Below are positions 41,875 to 50,972 of a stretch of 64,000 bases of DNA, one piece after another. Where the stretch lies: the NCBI GenBank assembly GCA_963663605.2, contig CAXXVF010000002.1, positions 2,232,001-2,296,000 of the forward strand, in the 5' to 3' direction. A model generated the notes under the pieces. It was given only the letters and a program-made list of their open reading frames with translations. It searched no databases and was not told the origin of the DNA. Each line of letters begins with the position of its first letter. Positions within the stretch are counted from its first letter, which is position 1. A program made the position numbers and the translations under genes. The DNA comes from Sporobacter sp963663605. Lineage in GTDB: Bacteria; Bacillota; Clostridia; Oscillospirales; Oscillospiraceae.

Positions 41875-44697
41875 ATGCGTGACAACATTTATATAAAAGG
41901 CGCCAGAGAGAACAACTTAAAAAATATCGACATAGAAATCCCTCGGGACAAGCTCGTTATCATGACGGGCATCTCCGGCAGCGGCAAATCCTCTCTGGCA
42001 TTCGACACGATATACGCCGAGGGGCAGCGCCGCTATGTAGAATCATTGTCGGCATACGCGCGGCAGTTTCTGGGCCAGATGGAGAAACCGGACGTTGATT
42101 ACATCGAAGGCCTTTCCCCCGCCATCTCCATCGACCAGAAGACAACAAGCCGGAATCCGCGCTCAACCGTCGGCACGGCCACGGAAATATACGACTACCT
42201 GCGCCTTTTATGGGCGCGTATCGGCGTGCCGCACTGCCCCAACTGCGGGAAGGAAATCAAGCAGCAAACCATCGACCAGATTATCGATCAGGTGCTGACG
42301 CTCCCGCAGGCTACGCGCATTCAGGTGCTGGCGCCTGTCGTACGCGCGCGTAAAGGCGAATATCTGAAGGTTTTCGAGGACGCCCGCAAAAGCGGTTATG
42401 TCCGCGTTCGTGTAGACGGCAGCACCTATGACCTGACGGAAGAAATCCGTCTTGACAAAAATAAAAAGCATAATATCGAGATTATTGTGGACCGCCTCGT
42501 CATCAAGGATGATATCGCCCGTAGGCTTACCGACTCCGTCGAAACGGCAGCCGCCCTGGCAGGCGGCACGGTCATCATAGATATCGTCGGAGAGGATCGG
42601 GAGCTGCTGTTTAGCCAGAATTATGCGTGCGAAGACTGCGGCATATCGATCGAGGAGCTGACGCCGCGCCTGTTTTCCTTCAACAGCCCATACGGCGCGT
42701 GCCCGTCCTGTACGGGCCTCGGCACACAGCTGCGGGTCGACCCTGATATCATCATACCGAATTATGCGCTTTCGATCATGGAAGGCGGCATTTCCGCCTC
42801 CGGCTGGGGAAACATCAAAAACGACGGGATCTCCAGAATGTACTTCGAGGCGCTGGCGAAGAAATACAAATTCAATCTCAACACACCCATAAAGGACCTG
42901 CCGGAAGGCGTGCTCGACATCATCCTGTATGGCACGAACGGGGAAAAGCTCGTCCTTCATTATGATCAGCCGCGCGGCAAGGGGACGCTCAATCAGCCGT
43001 TTGAGGGCATCGTCAACAATTTAGAGCGCCGGTATAAAGAAACGCAAAGCATGTCCATGCGGTGGGAGCTCGAACAATACATGTCCGAGCATCCGTGTCC
43101 CGAATGCCTCGGACGCCGTCTTAAAAAAGAGGTGCTGGCCGTCACTGTCGGCGGGATCAACATTGTTGATTTTACGGATAAATCCATCGTACAGGGGCTG
43201 GACTTCATCGACCGCCTGAAGCTGACGGAAAAAGAAGCGATGATCGCCAACCGGATTTTCAAGGAAATCCGCGAGAGGCTTGGCTTCCTCAGGAGTGTCG
43301 GCCTGGAGTATCTTACACTCAGCCGTCAGGCCGGAAGCCTTTCCGGCGGAGAAAGCCAGCGCATCCGCCTGGCTACTCAGATCGGTTCGTCCTTAATGGG
43401 CGTCCTGTATATACTCGACGAGCCGTCTATCGGCCTGCATCAGCGCGACAACGCGCGGCTTTTAAAAACCCTCAAGCATCTCCGGGATCTCGGCAATACG
43501 CTTTTAGTCGTCGAACATGATGAGGAAACGATTAACGAAGCCGATTACATTGTGGATATAGGCCCGGGGGCCGGCGTCCACGGCGGCGAAGTAGTTGCCG
43601 CCGGATCGGTTGAGGAGATCCGGGCCTGTAAGGCTTCACTCACAGGGCAGTATCTGAGCGGCACAAAAAAAATACCCGTTCCGGAAAAACGCCGGAAAGG
43701 CACCGGTAAATCTCTCACGATCCGCAAAGCGGCCGAAAACAATCTGAAAAACATCGATGTCTCCATCCCGCTCGGCGTCATGACCTGCGTAACGGGCGTA
43801 TCCGGCAGCGGAAAGTCGTCGCTTATCAACGAAGTTGTCTATAAGACGCTTGCGGCCGAACTCAATCGGGTCAAAGTAAGACCCGGAAAACATGACGTCA
43901 TCGAAGGCATGGAGTATCTGGACAAGGTCATTGATATCGACCAGTCTCCCATCGGACGTACACCGCGCTCCAATCCCGCTACGTATACGGGCGTTTTCAG
44001 CGATATACGCGCGCTGTTTGCTTCGACACAGGACGCTAAGGCACGCGGTTATAACCAGGGCCGCTTTTCTTTCAATGTGCGGGGCGGCCGCTGCGAAGCC
44101 TGTGCGGGCGACGGGCTGATAAAAATTGAGATGCACTTTTTACCGGATATTTACGTCCCCTGTGAGGTCTGCAAAGGCAAGCGCTATAACAGAGAAACGC
44201 TTGAGGTGCACTATAAAGGGAAAAACATTTTCGAGGTCCTCGATATGACTGTGGACGAGGCGCTCAGTTTTTTTGAAAACATGCCGAAAATCAGGCAGAA
44301 GCTGCAGACGCTTGTCGACGTCGGCCTCGGTTACATCAAGCTGGGCCAACCGTCTACCACGCTTTCAGGCGGAGAGGCCCAGCGTGTCAAATTGTCCACA
44401 GAGCTGTCCAAACGCTCTACAGGCAGCACGTTTTATGTCCTTGATGAGCCGACGACGGGCCTGCACACCGCCGACGTACACCGCCTTATCGAAGTACTCG
44501 ACCGGCTTACCGACGCCGGGAACACCGTCGTCGTCATCGAACATAATCTTGAAGTCATCAAGACGGCCGACTATATCATCGACCTGGGGCCCGAGGGCGG
44601 CGACAGCGGCGGCGAAGTCGTTTTTGCCGGAACGCCGGAGGAAATAATACACTGTGAGAAAAGTTATACCGGCCATTTCTTAAAACCGCTGCTCTAG
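41875..44697 (+). CDS. uvrA: Excinuclease ABC subunit A
   Basis: 940 residues, full length. Two ABC modules: GISGSGKSSLAFDTIY and SGGESQRIRLATQIGS in the first, GVSGSGKSSLINEV and LSGGEAQRVKLSTEL in the second. Zinc fingers CPNCGKEI and CEDCGI...CPSCTG, later CEACAGDG...CEVCKG. The damage-recognition component of nucleotide excision repair. It is downstream of the activase locus on the same strand. Confidence 0.98.
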   Translation: MRDNIYIKGARENNLKNIDIEIPRDKLVIMTGISGSGKSSLAFDTIYAEGQRRYVESLSAYARQFLGQMEKPDVDYIEGLSPAISIDQKTTSRNPRSTVGTATEIYDYLRLLWARIGVPHCPNCGKEIKQQTIDQIIDQVLTLPQATRIQVLAPVVRARKGEYLKVFEDARKSGYVRVRVDGSTYDLTEEIRLDKNKKHNIEIIVDRLVIKDDIARRLTDSVETAAALAGGTVIIDIVGEDRELLFSQNYACEDCGISIEELTPRLFSFNSPYGACPSCTGLGTQLRVDPDIIIPNYALSIMEGGISASGWGNIKNDGISRMYFEALAKKYKFNLNTPIKDLPEGVLDIILYGTNGEKLVLHYDQPRGKGTLNQPFEGIVNNLERRYKETQSMSMRWELEQYMSEHPCPECLGRRLKKEVLAVTVGGINIVDFTDKSIVQGLDFIDRLKLTEKEAMIANRIFKEIRERLGFLRSVGLEYLTLSRQAGSLSGGESQRIRLATQIGSSLMGVLYILDEPSIGLHQRDNARLLKTLKHLRDLGNTLLVVEHDEETINEADYIVDIGPGAGVHGGEVVAAGSVEEIRACKASLTGQYLSGTKKIPVPEKRRKGTGKSLTIRKAAENNLKNIDVSIPLGVMTCVTGVSGSGKSSLINEVVYKTLAAELNRVKVRPGKHDVIEGMEYLDKVIDIDQSPIGRTPRSNPATYTGVFSDIRALFASTQDAKARGYNQGRFSFNVRGGRCEACAGDGLIKIEMHFLPDIYVPCEVCKGKRYNRETLEVHYKGKNIFEVLDMTVDEALSFFENMPKIRQKLQTLVDVGLGYIKLGQPSTTLSGGEAQRVKLSTELSKRSTGSTFYVLDEPTTGLHTADVHRLIEVLDRLTDAGNTVVVIEHNLEVIKTADYIIDLGPEGGDSGGEVVFAGTPEEIIHCEKSYTGHFLKPLL

Positions 44698-44720
44698 CGT
44701 TTAAGTTCTTCCTATATAAA

Positions 44721-44757
44721 AAAGCGGCGTATACTATGCGTATTCGCCGCTTTATTA
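44721..44757. terminator. Bidirectional terminator
   Basis: AAAGCGGCG (44721-44729) pairs with CGCCGCTTT (44745-44753), then ATT. Between convergent uvrA and NlpC/P60 genes. Confidence 0.75.
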
Positions 44758-44787
44758 CTGCTTTTTGTCTTCAGGGCTTGTCCGTTA

Positions 44788-45714
44788 TTATAAAACGCTT
44801 TTTGCGCCGTACCAGACTCTTGTGTAATAATCGCTGTTAAGGTCTGAAATCACGAGGCCCACACTGGGACACGAGGCATGCACAAACTGACCGTCCCCTA
44901 TGTAGATGCCGACATGCGTCACGCTGTAACCGCCGTTTGAAGAGAAGAACACCAGATCACCGGGCTGCAGCTCTGATTTTGAAACCTTTACGCCGTCGTT
45001 GGCATATTGTCTGGATGCCGTACGTGTCACATTGTAATCGAAATGATGGAACACATAATAAACAAGGCCCGAACAGTCAAATCCCTCGGAAGGAGACTCA
45101 GCGCCGTACACATAACTGTAGCCGACATACTGGAGGGCAAAATCAACTACCTGCTGCCGCAGCGACTTTTCTTCTGACGACATCTTCGATGTGCTCAGGC
45201 TCACGCTGCTGGATGGATCCGTAACCTCATCTTTAGTAATCGTAACAAAATCGGAACGGACATAACCCGTCACACCGTCAAATACTATTTTATACCAGCC
45301 GTTGTTGATTCCAACAACCTTGACAATCGTACCGTTGTCGCCATCGCCCAGGACCGCTCCCGCGGTCGACGGCTCATCGCGCATGCGGACATCGTCTCCT
45401 GTGAATTCGCCTACAGCGTCAAAGTTCTCAGCCGTAAGCACATCCTTTAGGTATAATGCAGCGACATAACCGACAACACCGTGATAATTGACGTGATACC
45501 AATCAGAATTCGTCTTCTCAAGTATGACCATACGTTCGTTGCTGCCCACAGTAAATACGACGTCATACGTCGTTTCGGGTCCGGAACGTATATTGAGGGA
45601 CGTGGCGTCAACTGTCGCCGCGCCGTATGCAATGCTGCCTGCTGCGGATGTTATGTACTGTGCCGGGATTATAACCGCAACAATCGCAAGCACAACTAAA
45701 AGCTTCTTAAACAT
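44788..45714 (-). CDS. Secreted NlpC/P60 hydrolase with two SH3b domains
   Basis: 308 residues from MFKKLLVV; starts at 45720 (TTG) or 45729 (GTG) are possible because the AAAGGC site lies closer to those. Signal peptide 1-29, SH3b domains near 33-95 (SLNIRSGPETTYDVV) and 100-160 (DDVRMRDEPSTAGAV), then NlpC/P60 with Cys214 (FDCSGLVYYVF), His267 (VTHVGIYIG) and His279 (FVHAS). Cleaves gamma-D-Glu to diamino-acid bonds in peptidoglycan, probably in wall turnover. Confidence 0.93.
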   Translation of the reverse strand: MFKKLLVVLAIVAVIIPAQYITSAAGSIAYGAATVDATSLNIRSGPETTYDVVFTVGSNERMVILEKTNSDWYHVNYHGVVGYVAALYLKDVLTAENFDAVGEFTGDDVRMRDEPSTAGAVLGDGDNGTIVKVVGINNGWYKIVFDGVTGYVRSDFVTITKDEVTDPSSSVSLSTSKMSSEEKSLRQQVVDFALQYVGYSYVYGAESPSEGFDCSGLVYYVFHHFDYNVTRTASRQYANDGVKVSKSELQPGDLVFFSSNGGYSVTHVGIYIGDGQFVHASCPSVGLVISDLNSDYYTRVWYGAKSVL

Positions 45715-45743
45715 TCTCAATCGTATCACGCCTTTCGAAACGA

Positions 45744-46046
45744 TTACTTAGCGTTCAGCGCTCTTTCAAGCCATACGGCGGCAACATCGACAGCCGCGTA
45801 CAAACTTGTTTTTTCACTTTTTTTGACAACTCTGTCACGGGATTTCAGGTTTGGATCGGTCAGCTGGAGCTGCACGATGACCTTCGAAGCTACGTCCATA
45901 TCTTTAACCTTTTTTGTTTCGGTTATCTGAATCATAATGATATATTTATCCGCCATGCTGCCGTAGTAAATGAGGTTGTCTTTCCGGCGCAGCGGATGGC
46001 CTTTATATTCCAATGCCAAATTTTTTTCAGATACAGTTACGGACAT
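45744..46046 (-). CDS. Conserved small protein of unknown function
   Basis: 100 residues from the ATG six bases after GGGGG. No recognised domain. Begins MSVTVSEKNLALEYKGHPL and has a hydrophobic/charged alternation without membrane spans; the middle (KYIIMIQITETKKVKDMD and VIVQLQL) looks like beta strands. Driven by an excellent promoter at 46076-46104 and ends 30 bases before the NlpC gene, so the two may be cotranscribed. Confidence 0.75.
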   Translation of the reverse strand: MSVTVSEKNLALEYKGHPLRRKDNLIYYGSMADKYIIMIQITETKKVKDMDVASKVIVQLQLTDPNLKSRDRVVKKSEKTSLYAAVDVAAVWLERALNAK

Positions 46047-46075
46047 GATTTGCCCCCTAAAAATAATGTAACGAA

Positions 46076-46104
46076 ATTGTAACACATTGTTTCCTCATTG
46101 TCAA
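46076..46104 (-). promoter_or_regulatory. Strong sigma-A promoter
   Basis: On the minus strand TTGACA (46099-46104), exactly 17 bases, TACAAT (46076-46081), 30 bases from the start of the small gene at 46046. Confidence 0.85.
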
Positions 46105-46275
46105 CAGTAAACTGGCAAAAATAGTAACAACATACAATAATATTATATAATACTGGATTTATCGGTGCGAATGCCCTAATTTTGACATATTCGACTAAAT
46201 GTTGAAAATAATAATATCGCCGGCACAATATCATGTGTGCCGGCGATGCTGGTCAAATTAATCAGGCGAAACGAC

Positions 46276-46518
46276 TCATTTCTCGAGATAGTATTTTACA
46301 AGCTCCTGCAGTAGTTCGTCCCGGTCGAGACGGCAAATAAGGCTGCGTGCGTTGTTATAATTTGTTATATAGGTGGGATCTTCAGATAAAATATATCCGA
46401 CGATCTGATTGACGGGGTTATAGCCTTTCAGGCGCAATGATTCATAGACCGATGAGAGGATCTCGCGCGTTTCGGCCCTACTCGTTACCACATCAAATTT
46501 TCTTGTATAACCATCCAT
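46276..46518 (-). CDS. ireB: IreB-family regulatory phosphoprotein
   Basis: 80 residues: YTRKFDVVTSRAETREILSSVYESL, GYNPVNQIVGYILSEDPTYITNY and NARSLICRLDRDELLQELVKYYL cover the entire UPF0297/DUF965 pattern. Enterococcal IreB is a phosphorylation target of the Ser/Thr kinase IreK and controls cephalosporin tolerance. Usually next to ruvX and alaS, but here it precedes nothing of that kind. GGGAGGG upstream supports the ATG at 46518. The 46047-46275 gap holds the promoter of the small gene. Confidence 0.93.
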   Translation of the reverse strand: MDGYTRKFDVVTSRAETREILSSVYESLRLKGYNPVNQIVGYILSEDPTYITNYNNARSLICRLDRDELLQELVKYYLEK

Positions 46519-46678
46519 CACTCAGCCCTCCCCCCAGAATACCATTCCGGATTAACTGCTTGCTGATACTTAATATGCGTAGTCTTGCATCCTTTATTAT
46601 AACAAATCTCCGGCATGTGTAAAGATTGATATATTACAATATCATGACAAATTATTACCGGGGTTTTTCTATCCGCCT

Positions 46679-47071
46679 TCAGTCCATGGACTGGGCGCTG
46701 AAAGGCTCCGGGAGCAGCGTGCCGAGCGGATAGCTTACATATCGCCCGTCTGCCCGGGCGCACAGCACCTCCATGCGCGGAGAGAACTCCCAAAGCACCT
46801 GCCGGCATGTACCGCAGGGAAAACAGTAGCTGCCGGATTCTGCATAAACGGCAATACGCTTAAAACTTTTATGTCCGGCGCTGACGGCGGCCGCCAATGC
46901 CGACCGTTCGGCGCATAATGTGCATTCAAGCGCGGCATTTTCTATTTTACTGCCGGCAAAAACCGTCCCGTCGTCACATTCCAGCGCAGCGCCGACCGGA
47001 AAACGCGAATATGGCGCATAGGCATTTTTTAAAGCTTCTTTTGCTTTTTCAATAAGGTTTCTGTCTGTCAT
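46679..47071 (-). CDS. cdd: Cytidine deaminase
   Basis: 130 residues. Zinc site Cys53 and catalytic Glu55 in CAERSA, Cys86 and Cys89 in PCGTCRQ. Substrate loop SRFPVGAALE and KIENAALE fit the tetrameric Cdd family (usual Ala after PCG is Thr here). Converts cytidine and deoxycytidine to uridine forms in pyrimidine salvage. The start has only a modest ribosome site. Confidence 0.95.
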   Translation of the reverse strand: MTDRNLIEKAKEALKNAYAPYSRFPVGAALECDDGTVFAGSKIENAALECTLCAERSALAAAVSAGHKSFKRIAVYAESGSYCFPCGTCRQVLWEFSPRMEVLCARADGRYVSYPLGTLLPEPFSAQSMD

Positions 47072-47188
47072 AAAATCCCCCCGTTCCGGCGCGTGTCAAG
47101 CCGGTATCGCCGCCCTGTAAAGCAGGGCAGAAAAAACGAAGCCGGTTTGTTCAGATGATTAGCCGGAACTGTTAATTATTTGTGCGCT

Positions 47189-50100
47189 TTATTTGAAGTA
47201 TCCGACACCGCTTTCAAATATCGGCTGATACTTGTTGCCGTATATGTTTTTAGCCACGTGCGCGCCTTCGCGTTCGCTGTGGCACATCTTCCCGAAAACT
47301 CTGCCGTCCGGACTTGTGATGCCCTCTATAGCCATGACGGAACCGTTCGGGTTCATACGGATATCGCTTGAAACGTTCCCCGACAAGTCACAGTACTGCG
47401 TGGCGAGCTGCCCGCCGGCCATCAATTTTTCAAGAACCTCGCCCGATGCGGCGAAGCGGCCTTCGCCGTGTGAAACAGGCAGAACGTGCACGTCGCCGAC
47501 CGCGCACATGCTCAGCCACGGCGAGCGGACAGAGGCCACGCGCGTAGCGACATATCTGGATTGATGGCGTCCGATTAGATTATATGTCAGCGTCGGACAG
47601 GTCTCATCCATCGGCCGTATCTCTCCAAACGGCACAAGGCCAAGCTTCACGAGCGCCTGAAAACCGTTGCATATACCAAGCATCAAGCCGTCGCGCTTAT
47701 AAAGCAGCTCGTGCACAGCGTCGGTAATACGCGGATTTCGGAAAAAGGCCGTAATGAACTTGGCTGAGCCGTCCGGCTCGTCTCCGCCTGAGAAACCGCC
47801 GGGAATGATGATGATCTGGCTTGACCGGATGGCGGCCTCAACGTCTGAAACGGATTGTTCCAGAGCCGACGGCGTCAAATTCCTGACAAGTTTGATTTCC
47901 GGCGCTCCGCCTGCTTTTTCTATGGACCTTGCGGTATCATATTCGCAGTTTGTGCCCGGAAACGCCGTAATAACGGCGCGCGGTCTGGCAAACCGTCCGG
48001 CAGACAGCGCCGTCGGCCGGGTAGTATAAGAAACGGTTTTGACCGGCTCCAAGTTCCCCGCTTTTGTGGGAAACACATCCTCCAGGACGTCTTCCCACAA
48101 ATGCTCGAGTTCTTGTATGCCGACCGTCTCGCCGCCGAGGCATATTTCATAAGCGCCGGTCACTTGTCCGATGATGTGCGCTTCAGGTACAGGCCTCACG
48201 GCTTCGGCTATGATAGAGCCGGCCGGCGTTTCAAACAAGCTGTCCGGATCCACGTTTTCAGCCGACTTAAATCCCAGCCGATTTCCGAGTGCCATCTTGA
48301 AAATCCCCTCGGCGGCGGCGCCGTCCGTCACAGACCAGGCCGATACGACAGCGCCTTTTTCCGTCAATGCCCGAACGGTCTTCCACATCCGTTTGATCTC
48401 CGGCAGCGAACCCTCGGCTTTAAATAAAACAATATTATTACCGGGCGTTTTGAACTCAGGAGACAGAATAAACCGCGCGTCACACGGCGCTATGGCAAAG
48501 GAGATAAGCGTCGGCGGCACATCCAGTTCGTTGAAAGAGCCGGACATGCTGTCTTTTCCGCCGATAGCGGCCAGCTGCAGACCAAGCTGCGCTTCCAGCG
48601 CGCCTAAAAGCGCCGAAAACGGTTTTCCCCAGCGCAGCGGGTCCTTCCTGAGGCGTTCGAAATACTCCTGAAAAGAGAGATAGACGCCGTCGGGGTCGCA
48701 TCCGGCGGCAACCAGCTTACTCACCGACGATATGACGGCGGTCCTTGCGCCTTTGTAGGGATTACGGGCCGACAGATTCGGGTCAAATCCGAACGACATG
48801 ACCGAACAGGTAGTTGTCTCGCCGTCCATGACGGGCAGCAGCGCGGCCATCGCCTGTGTCGGTGTTTTCTGATACTTTCCGCCGAAAGGCATGAGGACGC
48901 TTTTTGCGCCGATGGAGCTGTCAAACCGCTCGATCAGCCCGCGCTGAGAGCAATAACGCAGATCCCGGACCATCGCGCGCAGCCTTTCATCCGCCGGACG
49001 CGTGTCTTTCTCTTCAATATCTTTCGTTTTATCCGGTACTTTGGCCGCCGTGTGTTTTACAGCGCCGTTTGAGGACAGAAACTCCCGGCTTAAGTCGGCG
49101 ACAACAGCCGCCTTATAGCGCATGACCATGCGCGGAGCCGACGTGATCTCCGCCACGACATACGCTTCCAGATTTTCATCCGTTGCTTTATTTATAAAAA
49201 ATTCAACGTCATCGTCCGCGACAACGACAGCCATACGCTCCTGCGACTCGGAGATCGCGATCTCCGTCGCGTCAAGGCCTTCATATTTTTTACGTACACA
49301 CGTAAGGTCGATGTCCAGCCCGTCGGCAAGCTCTCCGATGGCGACGGACACGCCGCCCGCGCCGAAATCGTTACAGCGCTTGATAATCACGGTCACTTCC
49401 GGATCCAAAAACAGCCGCTGTATCTTTCGCTCCTCCGGCGCATTGCCCTTTTGGACTTCCGAGGCCATGGTCTTTAGGGACGCATCGTTATGGGTCTTCG
49501 ACGAGCCTGTGGCGCCGCCGATCCCGTCCCGTCCCGTCCGTCCGCCCAGAAGAATGACCTTGTCGCCCGGCGCGGGTACAAGCCGTTTTACGTTGGCGGC
49601 TTTGACGGCGCCGACAACTGCGCCGACTTCCATCCTTTTTGCAATATACCGGGGATGATATACTTCATGAACGAGCCCTGTGGCGAGTCCTATCTGGTTG
49701 CCGTATGAGGAATAGCCTTGCGCCGCCGTCACCGTAAGTTTCCGCTGCGGCAGCTTGCCCGGTATCGTCTCGTCGAGCATCACGCGCGGATCGCCCGCGC
49801 CCGTCACGCGCATGGCCTGATATACATAGGCCCTGCCGGACAGCGGATCTCGGATCGCGCCGCCGATACATGTCGCCGCACCGCCGAACGGCTCGATCTC
49901 CGTCGGGTGGTTGTGCGTCTCGTTTTTAAACATAACGAGCCAGTCTTCCTGCTGATCGTTTACCGCGGCATCGACATGGATGGAGCAGGCGTTGACCTCT
50001 TCGGATATATCGATATTTTTTAGAAGTCCCCGTTTCCTTAGGAGCTTTGCGGCAATAGTTGCGATATCCATCAGCGTCTGCGGCCGCTCGTTTGAAGCCT

Positions 50101-50887
50101 CCCCGTAAAGCTCACGGCGGGCGTCAAGATATAGCTGATACGCCTTCCTGACGTCTTCGTCTTCGATCTCAATGGAATCCAGATGCGTGCTGAACGTGGT
50201 ATGGCGGCAATGATCCGACCAATATGTGTCTATAAGCTTGAGTTCCGTTACGGTCGGTTCGCGCTTTTCCGTATCCCGGAAATATACCTGCATAAACCGA
50301 AGATCGTCCATGTCCATTGCCAGGCCGAACCGGCTGTGGATATCTTCAAGCTTCTTGTCTCCCGCGCATATAAAGCCAGAGACATCACCAACAGGAGGCG
50401 GCTCGGCCGTTACGGTCAGGAGCGTCTCCGGTTTAATCGTTTCGGCCTGTTGTGTCTCAACAGGATTGATCAGGTAGTCCTGCAGCTTCTTCTTTTCGTC
50501 TGATGTCAGCGCGCCGAAAAACACGTAAAATTTTGCCGTTTTGACGCTGGGCCGCTCCCTGCATGTGAGCATCTGGATACACTGTGCGCAGGAATCCGCG
50601 CGCTGATCAAACTGGCCGGGGAGCGCTTCAACGCCTAATATCCAGTGTTCTTTTTCAAACGCCGGCATCGTTTCATCATAGCAATCGTCGGTCTGCGGTT
50701 CCGAAAAAACAGTTTGTAATGCTTGACTGTAGACGTTTTCCGCTATGCCCTCCGTGTCGTATCGGTTGAAAATACGCACATCGTCAAGGCATTTGATTCC
50801 GAGATAATCTTTCAGGTCGTGTTTAAGTCCCTGTGCCTCGACATCAAACCCGGGCCGTTTTTCCGTAAAGCATCTGTATACTTGCAT
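47189..50887 (-). CDS. purL: Phosphoribosylformylglycinamidine synthase, single-chain
   Basis: 1232 residues: N-terminal PurS-like part, two AIRS-type ATP domains (CRHTTFSTHLDSIEIED, NHPTEIEPFGGAATCIGG, DFGAGGVSVAIGELADG, MPFGGKYQKTPTQ), and a C-terminal glutamine amidotransferase (FPGTNCEYDTARSIEKAGG, nucleophile in LGICNGFQAL, SHGEGRF). Makes FGAM from FGAR in purine synthesis. This is the single-polypeptide form found in clostridia and proteobacteria, not the PurS/PurL/PurQ split form of Bacillus. GGAAGGAAA precedes the ATG. No other pur gene is adjacent. Confidence 0.97.
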   Translation of the reverse strand: MQVYRCFTEKRPGFDVEAQGLKHDLKDYLGIKCLDDVRIFNRYDTEGIAENVYSQALQTVFSEPQTDDCYDETMPAFEKEHWILGVEALPGQFDQRADSCAQCIQMLTCRERPSVKTAKFYVFFGALTSDEKKKLQDYLINPVETQQAETIKPETLLTVTAEPPPVGDVSGFICAGDKKLEDIHSRFGLAMDMDDLRFMQVYFRDTEKREPTVTELKLIDTYWSDHCRHTTFSTHLDSIEIEDEDVRKAYQLYLDARRELYGEASNERPQTLMDIATIAAKLLRKRGLLKNIDISEEVNACSIHVDAAVNDQQEDWLVMFKNETHNHPTEIEPFGGAATCIGGAIRDPLSGRAYVYQAMRVTGAGDPRVMLDETIPGKLPQRKLTVTAAQGYSSYGNQIGLATGLVHEVYHPRYIAKRMEVGAVVGAVKAANVKRLVPAPGDKVILLGGRTGRDGIGGATGSSKTHNDASLKTMASEVQKGNAPEERKIQRLFLDPEVTVIIKRCNDFGAGGVSVAIGELADGLDIDLTCVRKKYEGLDATEIAISESQERMAVVVADDDVEFFINKATDENLEAYVVAEITSAPRMVMRYKAAVVADLSREFLSSNGAVKHTAAKVPDKTKDIEEKDTRPADERLRAMVRDLRYCSQRGLIERFDSSIGAKSVLMPFGGKYQKTPTQAMAALLPVMDGETTTCSVMSFGFDPNLSARNPYKGARTAVISSVSKLVAAGCDPDGVYLSFQEYFERLRKDPLRWGKPFSALLGALEAQLGLQLAAIGGKDSMSGSFNELDVPPTLISFAIAPCDARFILSPEFKTPGNNIVLFKAEGSLPEIKRMWKTVRALTEKGAVVSAWSVTDGAAAEGIFKMALGNRLGFKSAENVDPDSLFETPAGSIIAEAVRPVPEAHIIGQVTGAYEICLGGETVGIQELEHLWEDVLEDVFPTKAGNLEPVKTVSYTTRPTALSAGRFARPRAVITAFPGTNCEYDTARSIEKAGGAPEIKLVRNLTPSALEQSVSDVEAAIRSSQIIIIPGGFSGGDEPDGSAKFITAFFRNPRITDAVHELLYKRDGLMLGICNGFQALVKLGLVPFGEIRPMDETCPTLTYNLIGRHQSRYVATRVASVRSPWLSMCAVGDVHVLPVSHGEGRFAASGEVLEKLMAGGQLATQYCDLSGNVSSDIRMNPNGSVMAIEGITSPDGRVFGKMCHSEREGAHVAKNIYGNKYQPIFESGVGYFK

Positions 50888-50972
50888 ATGGTTTTCCTTC
50901 CATCGGGGGTGCGCAGGGAAAAGCGCGGCCCGCCTCGTTCTTATCCATTATCGGCTGCTTTATTATCCGGCG

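Noticed and set aside
50888..50972. Purine riboswitch before purL
   Set aside because: The gap is only 85 bases, holds no conserved core and lies upstream of purL without structure that I recognise.
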